Assembly: GCA_947595925.1 (NCBI GenBank) | Contig: CANQEV010000029.1 | Location: 1-38,116, forward strand | DNA: 38,116 nt | Direction: 5' to 3' | DNA from: an uncultured Acetatifactor sp. | Lineage (GTDB): Bacteria > Bacillota > Clostridia > Lachnospirales > Lachnospiraceae | Shown: piece after piece, positions 16,970 to 26,308 of the stretch | How positions within the stretch are numbered: position 1 is the first letter of the stretch | Layout: each line of letters opens with the position of its first letter | Translations under genes and position numbers: made by a program | Notes under the pieces: model-generated | What the model was told of the DNA's origin: nothing | Seen by the model: the letters and a program-made list of their open reading frames with translations, nothing else | Databases searched by the model: none

Positions 16970-18178
16970 TTACTGCCCAAGGAGTTCTTTCAGGTATTCC
17001 ATGTCCTCCTCATGGCTGACGTTCCTCTGTGCCGCCGCCCTCGCCATGCTTTCCCCCTTCTCAGGATCCGCAAGCATCGCCTGGACAGAATCCGCCACCG
17101 CCTTTGGATTTAACTGACAGAGCAGGCCGTCCACGCCATCCCGGACCTGCTGGCGGTTGCTGACAATATCCGAGGCCACGATCCTGCAGCCGAGGATCTG
17201 CGCCTCCTGAATGGCAATGCTCTTGCCCTCAAAGGCCGTGGCGTGGACATAAATATCCGCCTGCCGGTAATAGGGATAGGGATTGTCCACCGTGCCCAGC
17301 AGCAGGAAATCCTTCTGGAGCCCCAGTCTCTCGATCTGTTCCTCCAGGTTCTTCCGTTCCTCCCCGTCGCCCAGAACGTACCACCTGGCGTTCACGCCCG
17401 CATCCTTCAGCCGTTTCATGGCGTCTATGGCCACGGGATACGCTTTCTGTTTGTTCAGCCTGGCCACCGTGAGCAGGCGGATCCCGTCAAAGTCGTCTTC
17501 AAAGCCCCCGGGGAGCGCCGCTTTCTCCAGGATCGTCTCCTGGTCCACAATATTGTGAAAGACCCTGGCCTTCTCCTCACATTCCGGATAAACCTTCACA
17601 AAACATTTCAGGGTTTCTTCGGAAATGGGAAAGATCCTGTCCAGCTTCAGGTAGCAGTCCCGGTCCAGTTCCCTGGTGTATCCTGACATCTGATAGTCAA
17701 TATGGATGAAAGCAGCCTTTTTTTTCGCCTTTACGTGATCCGCCACATAATAGGCCGCCCCGCCCTCGATGTAAGCGACGGCCAGATCGTATTCCTCCTG
17801 GAAACGCTCCGCCCCGTCGGAGAGCACCCTCCAGAGCAGCTTATCCGGCTGGATCCTCCTGTTTTTCAGCATACGCACGGCATTTGCACAGAGATAAGGG
17901 AGCAGACGGAAAACCGTCCCCCGGGAAAGACAGGAGACACAGACCTTTTTCCACATGTGCAGACGTCCTCTGGAGGAAAAAACGGATTCCTTCGAAAATT
18001 TTCGATTCAGGAGCGTGACGTAAGGCGGCAGGCGGTCCACAAGGTCCCCCTGTCCCATGAGGACATAGAGATCCACGGAATATTCCTCCCCCGAAAATTT
18101 CTTCAGCAATTCCAGAAGAGCCATCTCCGCTCCGGCACGGCCCAGCGTATTGATGACAAAAAGAATCCTCTTTCCCAT
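16970..18178 (-). CDS. Family 4 glycosyltransferase of the pel-type operon
   Basis: A 402-residue GT-B enzyme: the N-terminus reads ILFVINTLGRAGAEMALLEL, the acceptor-side loop. The donor domain has LLTVARLNKQKAYPVAIDAM, VLGDGEERKNLEEQI, YRQADIYVHATAFEGKS and the E-x7-E motif (EGKSIAIQE). The ATG at 18178 is preceded by AAAGGAG at 5 bases, and this ribosome site overlaps the stop of pelG, so translation is probably coupled. The enzyme is distinct from PelF and may decorate the Pel-type polymer, or serve the second polymer made by the flippase operon. Confidence 0.9.
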   Translation of the reverse strand: MGKRILFVINTLGRAGAEMALLELLKKFSGEEYSVDLYVLMGQGDLVDRLPPYVTLLNRKFSKESVFSSRGRLHMWKKVCVSCLSRGTVFRLLPYLCANAVRMLKNRRIQPDKLLWRVLSDGAERFQEEYDLAVAYIEGGAAYYVADHVKAKKKAAFIHIDYQMSGYTRELDRDCYLKLDRIFPISEETLKCFVKVYPECEEKARVFHNIVDQETILEKAALPGGFEDDFDGIRLLTVARLNKQKAYPVAIDAMKRLKDAGVNARWYVLGDGEERKNLEEQIERLGLQKDFLLLGTVDNPYPYYRQADIYVHATAFEGKSIAIQEAQILGCRIVASDIVSNRQQVRDGVDGLLCQLNPKAVADSVQAMLADPEKGESMARAAAQRNVSHEEDMEYLKELLGQ

Positions 18179-18187
18179 ACCGCTCCT

Positions 18188-19663
18188 TTACTGCGTCTGC
18201 TGCGCCGTCTCCGGCTGTCCGTCCCGCTTTCTGGAAAACACCATCGGGTCCGGCATCGCCTCCCTCTTTGTCTTAAAGAGGATTCCCCTGCAAAAGATAT
18301 GTTCATCCAGATGTTTCTCTACCCAGCGGATCCTAAAGTAGGCCAGGATGAATGCCACGAGGCTTCCGAAGATCAGTCCCGCGCCGTACCAGATGTCGGG
18401 GAAATGCACGGACACGCAGCTCCCCAGGAACGTCAGCACGCAGAAAGTCACGGAGGTCATGACCGCGCCGTCCAGGTCGTTGTAGTAGTACAAGAGAATG
18501 ATCTCCGAATACATGACAAACAGGATGAAATACCCTGCCGCCAGGGACGGATAGATCTGCATGATCATGCCTCCGAAGCCGAAACGCGGCAGGAAAACAA
18601 GCATGAGCAGATAGATCACCACCGATATGATGAACTGCAGTCTGACCAGATTCAGCACTTCCGCCGCCAGCTGCCGGAACATACGGTTCTTTGTATTCTG
18701 TATATCCATCCATCTTCCGCCGGTCACTGCCTCGGAATACAGTTTATACCGCTCGTGGAAGTACATCTCCACTCTCGCGATAAAGATAACGGTGGCTGAG
18801 ATATTGGTGAACATGGCGAGACAGGTTGCCATGTCATAGACCGGAGCCATGATAAAGCTTTTCACCACGATCATCTTCAGATCCGTGGTCCAGAAGACAA
18901 AATTATGGATATACAGTCCCAGCGTATAGGCAAAATTGATGAGAACCAGCTTCCAGTACCGCTTAAAATATCCCAGCACCCTTTTGTAGCTGTTGTTGTT
19001 TCTTCGGAAATACCTTCGGATCGTACCCATCTCCATAATGGCGGTGACTGTAAAACCGATCGTGAGCGCCAGAAGCATGGAATAGCCGATGGACATCTTA
19101 TAACCCCATACAAACAGCAGGGACAGGAGAAACGCGACGATCATTCCGGTGAAGAAAAACAGGGAAATTTTGGAATAATCCTTGCAGATGGAAAGGTACA
19201 GCATGGAATAAAACACCAGCGTCAGCGCGATAAAGCCGCAGAAACCCGTATAAACGTAATACAGGGCTACCTTGCCCACGAAAAACTCCCAGATACAGAA
19301 GGGAATCCCCAGAAGGCAGGCCGTGCAGATCGTCAAAAGAAGCCCCGTATAATAGCAGGGAAGAATGTCGTCGTAGGTCTCCTCATAGATCACGTCGGAA
19401 AGGTATCTCGACAGCACCGCGTTATAGGGCGCCGACGACAACAGGGAAAAGATAAAAATATACAGCACCGTGGCGGCGAAGAGATTCCTGTCGTAATATC
19501 TCATGCTGTCATATCCCAGCACATAGCTCATCAGCAGTATATTTCCGATCACGACAAACATCGGCGCGATGGTCACCACGGAACTGTAACCGAAACCGAT
19601 CAGGTTCGTGGTAATCGTGCCTTTTCCAAAGATTTTATTCAGCTTGATTCCTATTCCCGCCAT
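18188..19663 (-). CDS. pelG: PelG-type exopolysaccharide exporter
   Basis: A 491-residue membrane protein with about 12 helices. It begins MAGIGIKLNKIFGKGTITTN and continues GFGYSSVVTIAPMFVVIG, and it shows the SRYLSDVIYEE stretch typical of PelG, the MOP-superfamily exporter that works with PelF, PelD and PelE to carry the Pel polymer across the membrane. Length is near that of known PelG (about 455-490); the extra residues are a hydrophilic tail rich in charged residues. It lies 25 bp after pelF. An AAGGAA site precedes the start at 10 bases spacing. Confidence 0.9.
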   Translation of the reverse strand: MAGIGIKLNKIFGKGTITTNLIGFGYSSVVTIAPMFVVIGNILLMSYVLGYDSMRYYDRNLFAATVLYIFIFSLLSSAPYNAVLSRYLSDVIYEETYDDILPCYYTGLLLTICTACLLGIPFCIWEFFVGKVALYYVYTGFCGFIALTLVFYSMLYLSICKDYSKISLFFFTGMIVAFLLSLLFVWGYKMSIGYSMLLALTIGFTVTAIMEMGTIRRYFRRNNNSYKRVLGYFKRYWKLVLINFAYTLGLYIHNFVFWTTDLKMIVVKSFIMAPVYDMATCLAMFTNISATVIFIARVEMYFHERYKLYSEAVTGGRWMDIQNTKNRMFRQLAAEVLNLVRLQFIISVVIYLLMLVFLPRFGFGGMIMQIYPSLAAGYFILFVMYSEIILLYYYNDLDGAVMTSVTFCVLTFLGSCVSVHFPDIWYGAGLIFGSLVAFILAYFRIRWVEKHLDEHIFCRGILFKTKREAMPDPMVFSRKRDGQPETAQQTQ

Positions 19664-19688
19664 ATCGTCTCATTCCTTTCCAGAAGAA

Positions 19689-21110
19689 CTATTTCCATTC
19701 TTCAAACGAACTGTAAATCTTGCGATAGGTCTCCTGCATATCGCTGAGCTTATACTTCGCCATCAGCCTCTTATAGCCGTTTTCCCCAAACTGCAGTCTC
19801 TTCTCCTCGTTTTTTGCCAGCTCCACCATGGCCTCCGTGATCTCCTCCACGTTCATCACGTGGGTCAGGATCCCCGCGTCCCCAAAGGAATCGCTCTCAC
19901 CGTAGATCAGTCCGCGGCAGTTCCCCACGTCCGTTGCGATCACCGGCTTATGCGCCGCATAACTCTCCAGAATTGTAAGCGGCTGGCCCTCGCTGATGCT
20001 GGTCAGGATCGTCATGTCCATCTGCCAGAGATAATCCACCACGTTAATCCTTCCGGTGAAAACGATATCTTTCACTCCCAGGGCCTCCACCAGCTCAAAA
20101 CATTCCGCCGCGTAAGTCTCATCTTCGTCCATGGGGCCCATGACCCAGAGTTTCAGATTCTCCACCTTCTGTTTTGCAAATGCAAAGGACCGGATCAACG
20201 TCTTTACGTCTTTGATGGGCGTCACACGGAGCACCGCCCCGATATGAATCATTCCCTCCTCCGCCGTTCTGACAGGATCCTGCAGAACAAAACGCTTTTC
20301 ATCAATTCCGTTCGGAGTCACCATGGTAAGTTTCGGATTACATCCCAGTTCAATCTGAAGCTCCCTGGCGTGTTCATACAGGCTTGTCACAATGTCCGCG
20401 TTGTCATAGGCAAGCTTCGACATCTTCTTAAACTGGTCGATCCAGACGTTCTTGTAAATCCCCGTCACCCACTTCGCCCGGATCAATTCTTCCTCGCGTT
20501 CCCGGGTGTATATGCCATGCTCCGAAATAATCAGGCTGCAATGATGCCGCATCCTTGCCATCGCTCCCAGCACTCCCGCGTAACCCGTGGCTACGCAGTG
20601 ATAGACGTCCGCCTCGGGAACCTTCATCTTTAACGTCAAAAACAGCGGCAGATAAATCGACCGCATGGTCCAGAGGAAATCTGAAAACACCGCCTCCGGG
20701 TAGTTAATCTGGTAACACTCCCTCACTGCCCGAAAGAAATCAGGGCCCATCAGAAGTTCGTTGAGAGAGAGATCCGACTTTTCAAAAAGATCAAACAGCA
20801 CCTTCCAGCCCACATTCTGGTTCAGCAGGAGACTCGCCAGGGCGTCGTACTCCTCCTGAGTCAGCCTGCTTTTCCTCTTTCTGTCGGTGGTCCTGGAACG
20901 CCAGTCATAATCCTCCAGATACAATTCGTGGATCTCCACCAGATTCTCCGGCAGCTCATAAGCAAACTTTCCCCTCAGGGAACGGTTGGCGACAATCGCC
21001 AGCACGATAAACTCATGTTCCGGAAAGGCCTTTATCATACTATGGATCCAGCTCGACACGCCGCCCACCACATAAGGGTAGCATCCCTCTGCAACCATAC
21101 ATATTCTCAT
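19689..21110 (-). CDS. pelF: PelF-type family 4 glycosyltransferase
   Basis: A 473-residue cytoplasmic enzyme. The start MRICMVAEGCYPYVVGGVSS and the following W are the PelF acceptor loop. Further matches are LIISEHGIYTRERE, TPNGID, HIGAVLRVTPIKDVKTLI and the donor E-x7-E motif (EGQPLTILE). PelF is the polymerase of the Pel system and in Pseudomonas uses UDP-GalNAc/GlcNAc; the sugar used here is unproven. The spacing of 25 bp to pelG and 42 bp to the DUF2194 gene, with AAGGGG before the ATG, fits one operon. Identity is among the surest in the cluster. Confidence 0.93.
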   Translation of the reverse strand: MRICMVAEGCYPYVVGGVSSWIHSMIKAFPEHEFIVLAIVANRSLRGKFAYELPENLVEIHELYLEDYDWRSRTTDRKRKSRLTQEEYDALASLLLNQNVGWKVLFDLFEKSDLSLNELLMGPDFFRAVRECYQINYPEAVFSDFLWTMRSIYLPLFLTLKMKVPEADVYHCVATGYAGVLGAMARMRHHCSLIISEHGIYTREREEELIRAKWVTGIYKNVWIDQFKKMSKLAYDNADIVTSLYEHARELQIELGCNPKLTMVTPNGIDEKRFVLQDPVRTAEEGMIHIGAVLRVTPIKDVKTLIRSFAFAKQKVENLKLWVMGPMDEDETYAAECFELVEALGVKDIVFTGRINVVDYLWQMDMTILTSISEGQPLTILESYAAHKPVIATDVGNCRGLIYGESDSFGDAGILTHVMNVEEITEAMVELAKNEEKRLQFGENGYKRLMAKYKLSDMQETYRKIYSSFEEWK

Positions 21111-21152
21111 TCTGCATTACCCCTTTCCAATATCCATATACCAGACGGCGCG

Positions 21153-22952
21153 TCAGCGGATAAATCTTTCGTCCCGCTCCACCTCAATCTGAGTGTCGGG
21201 GGCGCTGATCTCCAGCAGATAGAACCCATCCCCCAGATCCTCATAGGGAACGTCCGTGGTCTCCGCCGGATATTCCCCGTGAAGCTTCAGCACAAAATAA
21301 GCCTTGTCCGTCAGCCCGTCCACATGCAGACGGATGACATCCCCTTCCCTGTCACTCGAAAAAGTCAACGCCAGAAAACTCCGGATCCGGGCGTCACTCT
21401 CGGATATGGTAGTCTGCGCAAAGCCTTTATAGGCATTCCAGTGTGTGCTGAGATTGCTTGTCACCTTCTTTGCAAAAATTTCCCACTCCTGGCCTTCTTC
21501 CGGATAGGCCGCCTGGTCCATATCCAGCACTATACAGGCATACCCGAGGGCAGTCTCATAAGATTTATTTGCAAAGTCATCCAGGAACTCATATTCCATG
21601 CCCTGGCTGGTCGCCCGCTGGATCGTGAGTTTTTCATCAAAATACCCGATCGGCGAATCGCCTTCGGACAGGCTCACCACGGTCCGAAGGTTGGGAAGCT
21701 GCGCGGTCGCCGTATCTATCTCCTCCGAATCATCCAGGAACAGGGAACGGATCTCATAGTCGGCCGCTTCGCTTTCCCAATAAAGTTTGTCCCGTTCCAG
21801 CTTTTCCCCGAGAGAAATGTCCGAACGCCTTCTGGCTGTAAGCCCTGCCTCGCCGCCGCCCTCTTTCAGCAGACGCAGGTAATATACCAGCATCTCCTCC
21901 TTCGGCGTCTCTCCCTGGCGGTATTCCATCTGAGGGGCCGCCATCATGGAAATCTTCGCGGCGGTCCACTCGTTCACCGCAGTGATCGTCGGCCAGACGG
22001 TATCGCGGAAAAAGCTGACCTCGTTCTGATTATAGAGCGCGCCAAGCGCCTCGTCATTTTCGTCAGAGAAACCTCCATAGTTCGCGAGCACGAGATTCTG
22101 GGCGTTCACCACCGGATAGACACAATAGGAATCCGTCTCAGCCATGAACGCCGTCAGCAGCCCTACCCCGGAATCCTGCTTCATATAATCGCCGTTGACA
22201 CAGAACACGTTGCCCTCTCCCACAGAATTTCTCCATAAAATCGCCGGCATGAACTGGTCGTCAAATTCCGATTCGTCCACCGTGCCCATCATATAAGTTT
22301 TTGTTCCCTCGCCCACCATATACCAAGGGACATGGAAGTCCTCGTCTTCCCGGTTCCTGTTCCCATTTTCGGCTTCGTAAATGGCCTCTGTTCCGATCAA
22401 AAGTCCCGGGAACAAATGCATGCCATTCATCCAGACCCCGTCGGAATACACCACGGTTATCCCCATGAGGTCACAGAGCGTCTGGCTCTGCCCGATCACC
22501 TTGGAATCCGGCATCGTGGCAAAGATCACAGTTACGCCTCTTTCGGCAAACTCCGCCAGGATTTTTCCGTCCCCCTCCAGGGTCAGCCCTTCCCCGTTGA
22601 CGATCACGGTATTCGGGAGCTTGTCCTTCCAATAGGACAGCCCGCTGAGGGTGGTCCTGGTCTTTACCGCCTGTTTCGTGTACTCTCCCCAGTTCTCCAC
22701 GACGTGATCCACCGGGCTTTCCGTGTCTCCCGTGAGGTAGATCACCGTCCCCTGGACGGCATCCACGGACTGCAGCGTTTCCTGAATCTCCTCGTGCCCT
22801 GCCTGAAGTTCCTCCATATTCAGATCGTCCGCGCCGTTCTCGTTGAGATCGAACTTATTGAATTCCTGCTTGATCACGCTGACAAACATGAACATGAAGA
22901 TCATCACGCTTATCAAGATCATGATCGTAAAAAAATTTCTCCGGGATACCAT
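21153..22952 (-). CDS. Membrane-anchored DUF2194 / PelA-like protein
   Basis: A 599-residue protein with one N-terminal membrane segment (about 8-28, FTIMILISVMIFMFMFVSVI) and a large outer part. Residues about 60-290 look like an alpha/beta Rossmann-like domain (PNTVIVNGEGLTLEGDGK, GVTVIFATMPDS). The middle resembles a divergent polysaccharide-deacetylase region, and about 510-599 is beta-rich like a jelly roll. The order recalls PelA without its N-terminal hydrolase. I find no HxxxH metal motif, so deacetylase activity is doubtful. It sits 13 bp after the 793-residue membrane protein and before pelF. In Gram-positive Pel loci a PelA-like protein normally takes this place. Confidence 0.75.
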   Translation of the reverse strand: MVSRRNFFTIMILISVMIFMFMFVSVIKQEFNKFDLNENGADDLNMEELQAGHEEIQETLQSVDAVQGTVIYLTGDTESPVDHVVENWGEYTKQAVKTRTTLSGLSYWKDKLPNTVIVNGEGLTLEGDGKILAEFAERGVTVIFATMPDSKVIGQSQTLCDLMGITVVYSDGVWMNGMHLFPGLLIGTEAIYEAENGNRNREDEDFHVPWYMVGEGTKTYMMGTVDESEFDDQFMPAILWRNSVGEGNVFCVNGDYMKQDSGVGLLTAFMAETDSYCVYPVVNAQNLVLANYGGFSDENDEALGALYNQNEVSFFRDTVWPTITAVNEWTAAKISMMAAPQMEYRQGETPKEEMLVYYLRLLKEGGGEAGLTARRRSDISLGEKLERDKLYWESEAADYEIRSLFLDDSEEIDTATAQLPNLRTVVSLSEGDSPIGYFDEKLTIQRATSQGMEYEFLDDFANKSYETALGYACIVLDMDQAAYPEEGQEWEIFAKKVTSNLSTHWNAYKGFAQTTISESDARIRSFLALTFSSDREGDVIRLHVDGLTDKAYFVLKLHGEYPAETTDVPYEDLGDGFYLLEISAPDTQIEVERDERFIR

Positions 22953-22965
22953 ACGCTTCCCTCTC

Positions 22966-25347
22966 CTATTCAGATACCGTCAGGCCTGCATCATTATATC
23001 CATAATCAATCGACAGATCGTAAGGCCTGTAAACGTTCTGATCTATCTCATAACAGATAAATTCCTCATCTTCATAGTAGACTGACGTTTCATTCCGGTA
23101 CAGCTTCTGGAACGCCTTGGCCCAATAGTACATTTTCGACATCACGATATGCCTGTTCGCCCCCTGGTAAGAGCCCAGTCCGCCGTAAGAGGGCAGCCTC
23201 TGCTCCGCGCTTGACGAGGATACCGGCTGTCCCCGGTACGGCGAATCCAGCATATATTCCCCGGGAACTTTCTCCACGAAAACGTATATTTTCGGCGTGG
23301 GAATCACCAGGTATTCCTCCTTGTCATCACCCTCGTTATATCTGAGCAGATCGATGATCTCATAGAAAAATCCCACCTTCTCGATCATCCTCAGCTCGTC
23401 GTTCGCGGAGATAATGGTATAGGTTTTTGGAGGGTTCTCACGCAGGATATTGGTCACGCAGATAATGGCGCCGTTTTTCTCCAAAGCCTCCTGGACGTAC
23501 ACCTCCCTGACGCCAAACACGCTGATCACCAAAAAGACGAAAACTCCGGCAAAAGCAAAGGAGAAGATATTCTTTGCGAGCTGCCCGGGAAGCCAGCCGA
23601 ACAGGATATAAGTTATGCAGTCCAAAAATACGCCCAGAGCCGCCATAAAGGCGTAGGCGAGATATGTGCTGCATCGGCTCTGATCCATTAAGGCCGGGAT
23701 TCCAAGAGTCTTTGATATCATCACGCAGCAGAGGAAAAAAGTGCCAAGGGCAACCGAAACCGCCATACAGCCGTAGTGCCTCTCCCCGATCAGGAAGCAG
23801 AATACGCCGCACACCGCCAGCCCCAGCAGCATGAAAAGCTCAAGACCGGGGGCTTTTCCGCCCAAATAGATAGAGATATAGGCGTTATCAGCCAGCTTCA
23901 ATGCATCATAGATCGTTTTTCCCTTCTCCAAAAGCCTGTCCAACAGGCTTTTCGTCTCTACAACCGTCTGATTCGGCTGGGAAACCGTCGCGCCACCCTG
24001 AGACAGGTCCGTCTGACCGGACGATACGGTCCCCGCCTGCTGTACGGTTCCCTCCTGCTGTACGGTTCCCGCCGACGGCGCGGAGGTTTCTCCGCCGTCC
24101 GAGCTGCCCGAGCTTTCCGAAACGGTTACGTTCTGTGTCGTGGAAGACGGCTGGCTTGTCTGCAGGATACTCATACCCCAGCGCAGGGACCCCTCCAGAG
24201 GAGTGCCCCCGATGACGGCGACCCCCATGGGAAGTATCGCAAAAAACAGACTGAGAATTCCAAACAACAGGATTCTCCACAGATACTCCTTCCTGAAAAT
24301 ATAAGCGATAAAGCCAATAGCCGCCCCCACGCAGAAAAGCCCGGCCGCCATCGTATCATAAAAGTGTACCGACAGCGTCAGACTGAAATTCACCGCAAAA
24401 AGGGCAAGTTCTTTCGTGCTCTCCACTTTCCATCCCTTTATGCCCTTCTCTTCCTTCCTGCACTCGAAAAAGCGGTACAGGAAAGCGATGGACGGCAGGA
24501 TAAAGATCATCCCGTACTCCTGGGGCAGCGAGTTGAACAGTCTGGCGATACAAGTGGTATTCAGTATCTGTGCCCCGAGGTAAATCACCAGCGCCGAGTA
24601 TGCAGAGAACACGGACTTACAGACGATCCTAAGAAAGATCAAAAGGCTGATATGCATCAGCACGTCCTGGAACAGGCCGAAAATTCTGAGCAGGGTAAAT
24701 ATCTTGATGCCGAAAACTTCGCTCAAAAAATAGACTATGACGTGCATTCCAAAGGGATAAACGCCCGCCACAAAAGGCTTGTTGTCAAACAGCGAGTTGA
24801 TCCAGTAATTGTGAACCGGGGTATCCGAGGCCATGTAGCCGAAATTCTGCAGCGGATTTGTGCCGTACTGCCAGACAGCCAGCGCAATTACAAGGATCGT
24901 CCCCACAATATCAACCGGATGCTTCCAGATCCCGGCAAACAGGTTTTTCAGCTTTTTCCACAGCGTAGAAAAGAGAGCGCCAAAAAGCCTCGAAAGGATC
25001 AGCCGCACGCCCACAGTCTTCACCATGACTCCGTAGGTGGTCTCCCCCGCGTAGGACAGCGTGTTTTTCACCCAGGTATTCCAGTGCAGTTTTACCATCA
25101 TCGCACACGCCGGAACCACTATCCCCAAAATCAGCGTAAAGCGATTGGATATGTGCAAAAACTGCAGCAGGAATACCAGGTTGATCACATAAAAATTTCC
25201 GATGGCAAGATAGGCAAGGAATCGGACGCCCAGAGGTTTTTCCTCAAAAAAGGGATAAAAAACCAGCGCCGGGACCAAAACCATAACCGCCAGATATACC
25301 ACCGTCAAATGTAAAATCTGCAGAATCGTCAACATCTGCATTGACAT
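22966..25347 (-). CDS. Large polytopic membrane protein of the pel-type operon, GT-C-like
   Basis: A 793-residue protein with a dozen or more hydrophobic helices and a hydrophilic C-terminus of about 150 residues. A loop near 174-201 reads SDTPVHNYWINSLFDNKPF and then VAGVYPFGMHV. An acidic residue in an early loop followed by such aromatic motifs recalls GT-C glycosyltransferases, but I cannot assign a family. Residues about 393-465 are an outer-loop insertion rich in Ser, Thr, Gln and Gly with GTVQQ repeats. A GGGAGGAG ribosome site and 13-bp spacings on both sides tie it to pelE and the DUF2194 gene. It is not one of the canonical Pel proteins. It could transfer or polymerise sugars from a lipid carrier, or be a structural channel part. 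Confidence 0.8.
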   Translation of the reverse strand: MSMQMLTILQILHLTVVYLAVMVLVPALVFYPFFEEKPLGVRFLAYLAIGNFYVINLVFLLQFLHISNRFTLILGIVVPACAMMVKLHWNTWVKNTLSYAGETTYGVMVKTVGVRLILSRLFGALFSTLWKKLKNLFAGIWKHPVDIVGTILVIALAVWQYGTNPLQNFGYMASDTPVHNYWINSLFDNKPFVAGVYPFGMHVIVYFLSEVFGIKIFTLLRIFGLFQDVLMHISLLIFLRIVCKSVFSAYSALVIYLGAQILNTTCIARLFNSLPQEYGMIFILPSIAFLYRFFECRKEEKGIKGWKVESTKELALFAVNFSLTLSVHFYDTMAAGLFCVGAAIGFIAYIFRKEYLWRILLFGILSLFFAILPMGVAVIGGTPLEGSLRWGMSILQTSQPSSTTQNVTVSESSGSSDGGETSAPSAGTVQQEGTVQQAGTVSSGQTDLSQGGATVSQPNQTVVETKSLLDRLLEKGKTIYDALKLADNAYISIYLGGKAPGLELFMLLGLAVCGVFCFLIGERHYGCMAVSVALGTFFLCCVMISKTLGIPALMDQSRCSTYLAYAFMAALGVFLDCITYILFGWLPGQLAKNIFSFAFAGVFVFLVISVFGVREVYVQEALEKNGAIICVTNILRENPPKTYTIISANDELRMIEKVGFFYEIIDLLRYNEGDDKEEYLVIPTPKIYVFVEKVPGEYMLDSPYRGQPVSSSSAEQRLPSYGGLGSYQGANRHIVMSKMYYWAKAFQKLYRNETSVYYEDEEFICYEIDQNVYRPYDLSIDYGYNDAGLTVSE
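24036..24071. repeat. 18-bp tandem repeat inside the membrane protein gene
   Basis: Two adjoining 18-base units (24036-24053 and 24054-24071) differ only at the last base and encode GTVQQ followed by E or A. A third, decayed unit precedes them. The in-frame length means copy changes would only lengthen or shorten the loop. Confidence 0.8.
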
Positions 25348-25360
25348 AGCGATCTCCTCC

Positions 25361-26308
25361 CTAGCTGAAGATTCGAATCAGCTCCAGGGTTGACTTGTCG
25401 ATGACTACATCGGCCTTCCGAAGCTTCTCCATCGTATCAAAGAACTTCTCCCGATCCCCCTTGCTGAAGTAGAGTTTTAACCGGATCGTATATGAGGAAA
25501 GCTCGTCCGGATACATCTCCAGCTGCCTGTCGCACCAGTACTCCATCCTCTCATACTCATGGACTTTCAGCAATACCAGCGCCATCCACTCGATATATTC
25601 ACTGGTGAGCCGCGGCCGGATCTCCTCGTCCTTGTAGAGAAAATAGCAGGCTTCCTCCATCATGTCCACATAGCCCCGCAGCTCCATCTCCGTAAAGACG
25701 TCCTGCTGCAGCACGCCGCTCATATACTCGATCAGCATGCAGGCGTATTCTTCCGGCTGAATGTAATCCTGTTTCATCAGGTTGTATAACTCCTGACTCT
25801 TCTGCCGGAAATCGTTCAGGGATTCCCGCAGGACCGTAGCCGCGTAATGCGACGTCTCAGAGTCCTGGCTGTTCAGCGCATGATTGATGCTGCTCAGGGA
25901 TTTGCTCACGTCACCCCTCACGACGTCCAGCATCAGCCCTCGGAGGCTCTCCTTGTCCGAAACCGCCAGGGCCTCCTCCAGCGGAACCCTGTTCCGTTCC
26001 ACTTCTTCCTCCGCCGCCCTGGGAGCGATCACTTTTTCCTTTCCGAAGATAACGTCTTCCAGATCCGCGCCTTCCTTCAGGAATTTCGCGTATATCACCT
26101 GGGCGGTCACAAAAAACACAGGGCCGATGATGGGACAGATAAACATGACAAAAGTCTGGATATAATACCCAGGCATTGTCATCTGCGTCTTCTTTTTCTT
26201 AGAGTCATCGTCAATGAGCTGCTGAACGTACCCCCAGAAGAGGAACAGCAGGCAGACGATGGTATTCAGTATGATGATCACGAGAAACCAGATGCCGGAC
26301 CTGGACAT
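25361..26308 (-). CDS. pelE: PelE-like protein (two membrane helices plus helical repeats)
   Basis: A 315-residue protein with two membrane helices (about 5-27 and 47-72), followed by a soluble, all-helical region from about 100 to the end that looks like TPR-type repeats (EYIEWMALVLLKVHEYERME, CDRQLEMYPDELSSYTIRLK). This is the architecture of PelE, which bridges PelD and the glycosyltransferase complex. Sequence resemblance to Pseudomonas PelE is weak, so the call rests on layout and its place directly after pelD. Its ATG overlaps the pelD stop codon by one base (TAATG), a sign of coupled translation and fixed stoichiometry. Confidence 0.75.
   Translation of the reverse strand: MSRSGIWFLVIIILNTIVCLLFLFWGYVQQLIDDDSKKKKTQMTMPGYYIQTFVMFICPIIGPVFFVTAQVIYAKFLKEGADLEDVIFGKEKVIAPRAAEEEVERNRVPLEEALAVSDKESLRGLMLDVVRGDVSKSLSSINHALNSQDSETSHYAATVLRESLNDFRQKSQELYNLMKQDYIQPEEYACMLIEYMSGVLQQDVFTEMELRGYVDMMEEACYFLYKDEEIRPRLTSEYIEWMALVLLKVHEYERMEYWCDRQLEMYPDELSSYTIRLKLYFSKGDREKFFDTMEKLRKADVVIDKSTLELIRIFS

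Noticed and set aside
23776..25314. Plus-strand open frame of 512 codons opposite the large membrane protein
   Set aside because: The minus-strand frame has membrane helices, ribosome site and operon context; the plus frame has none.
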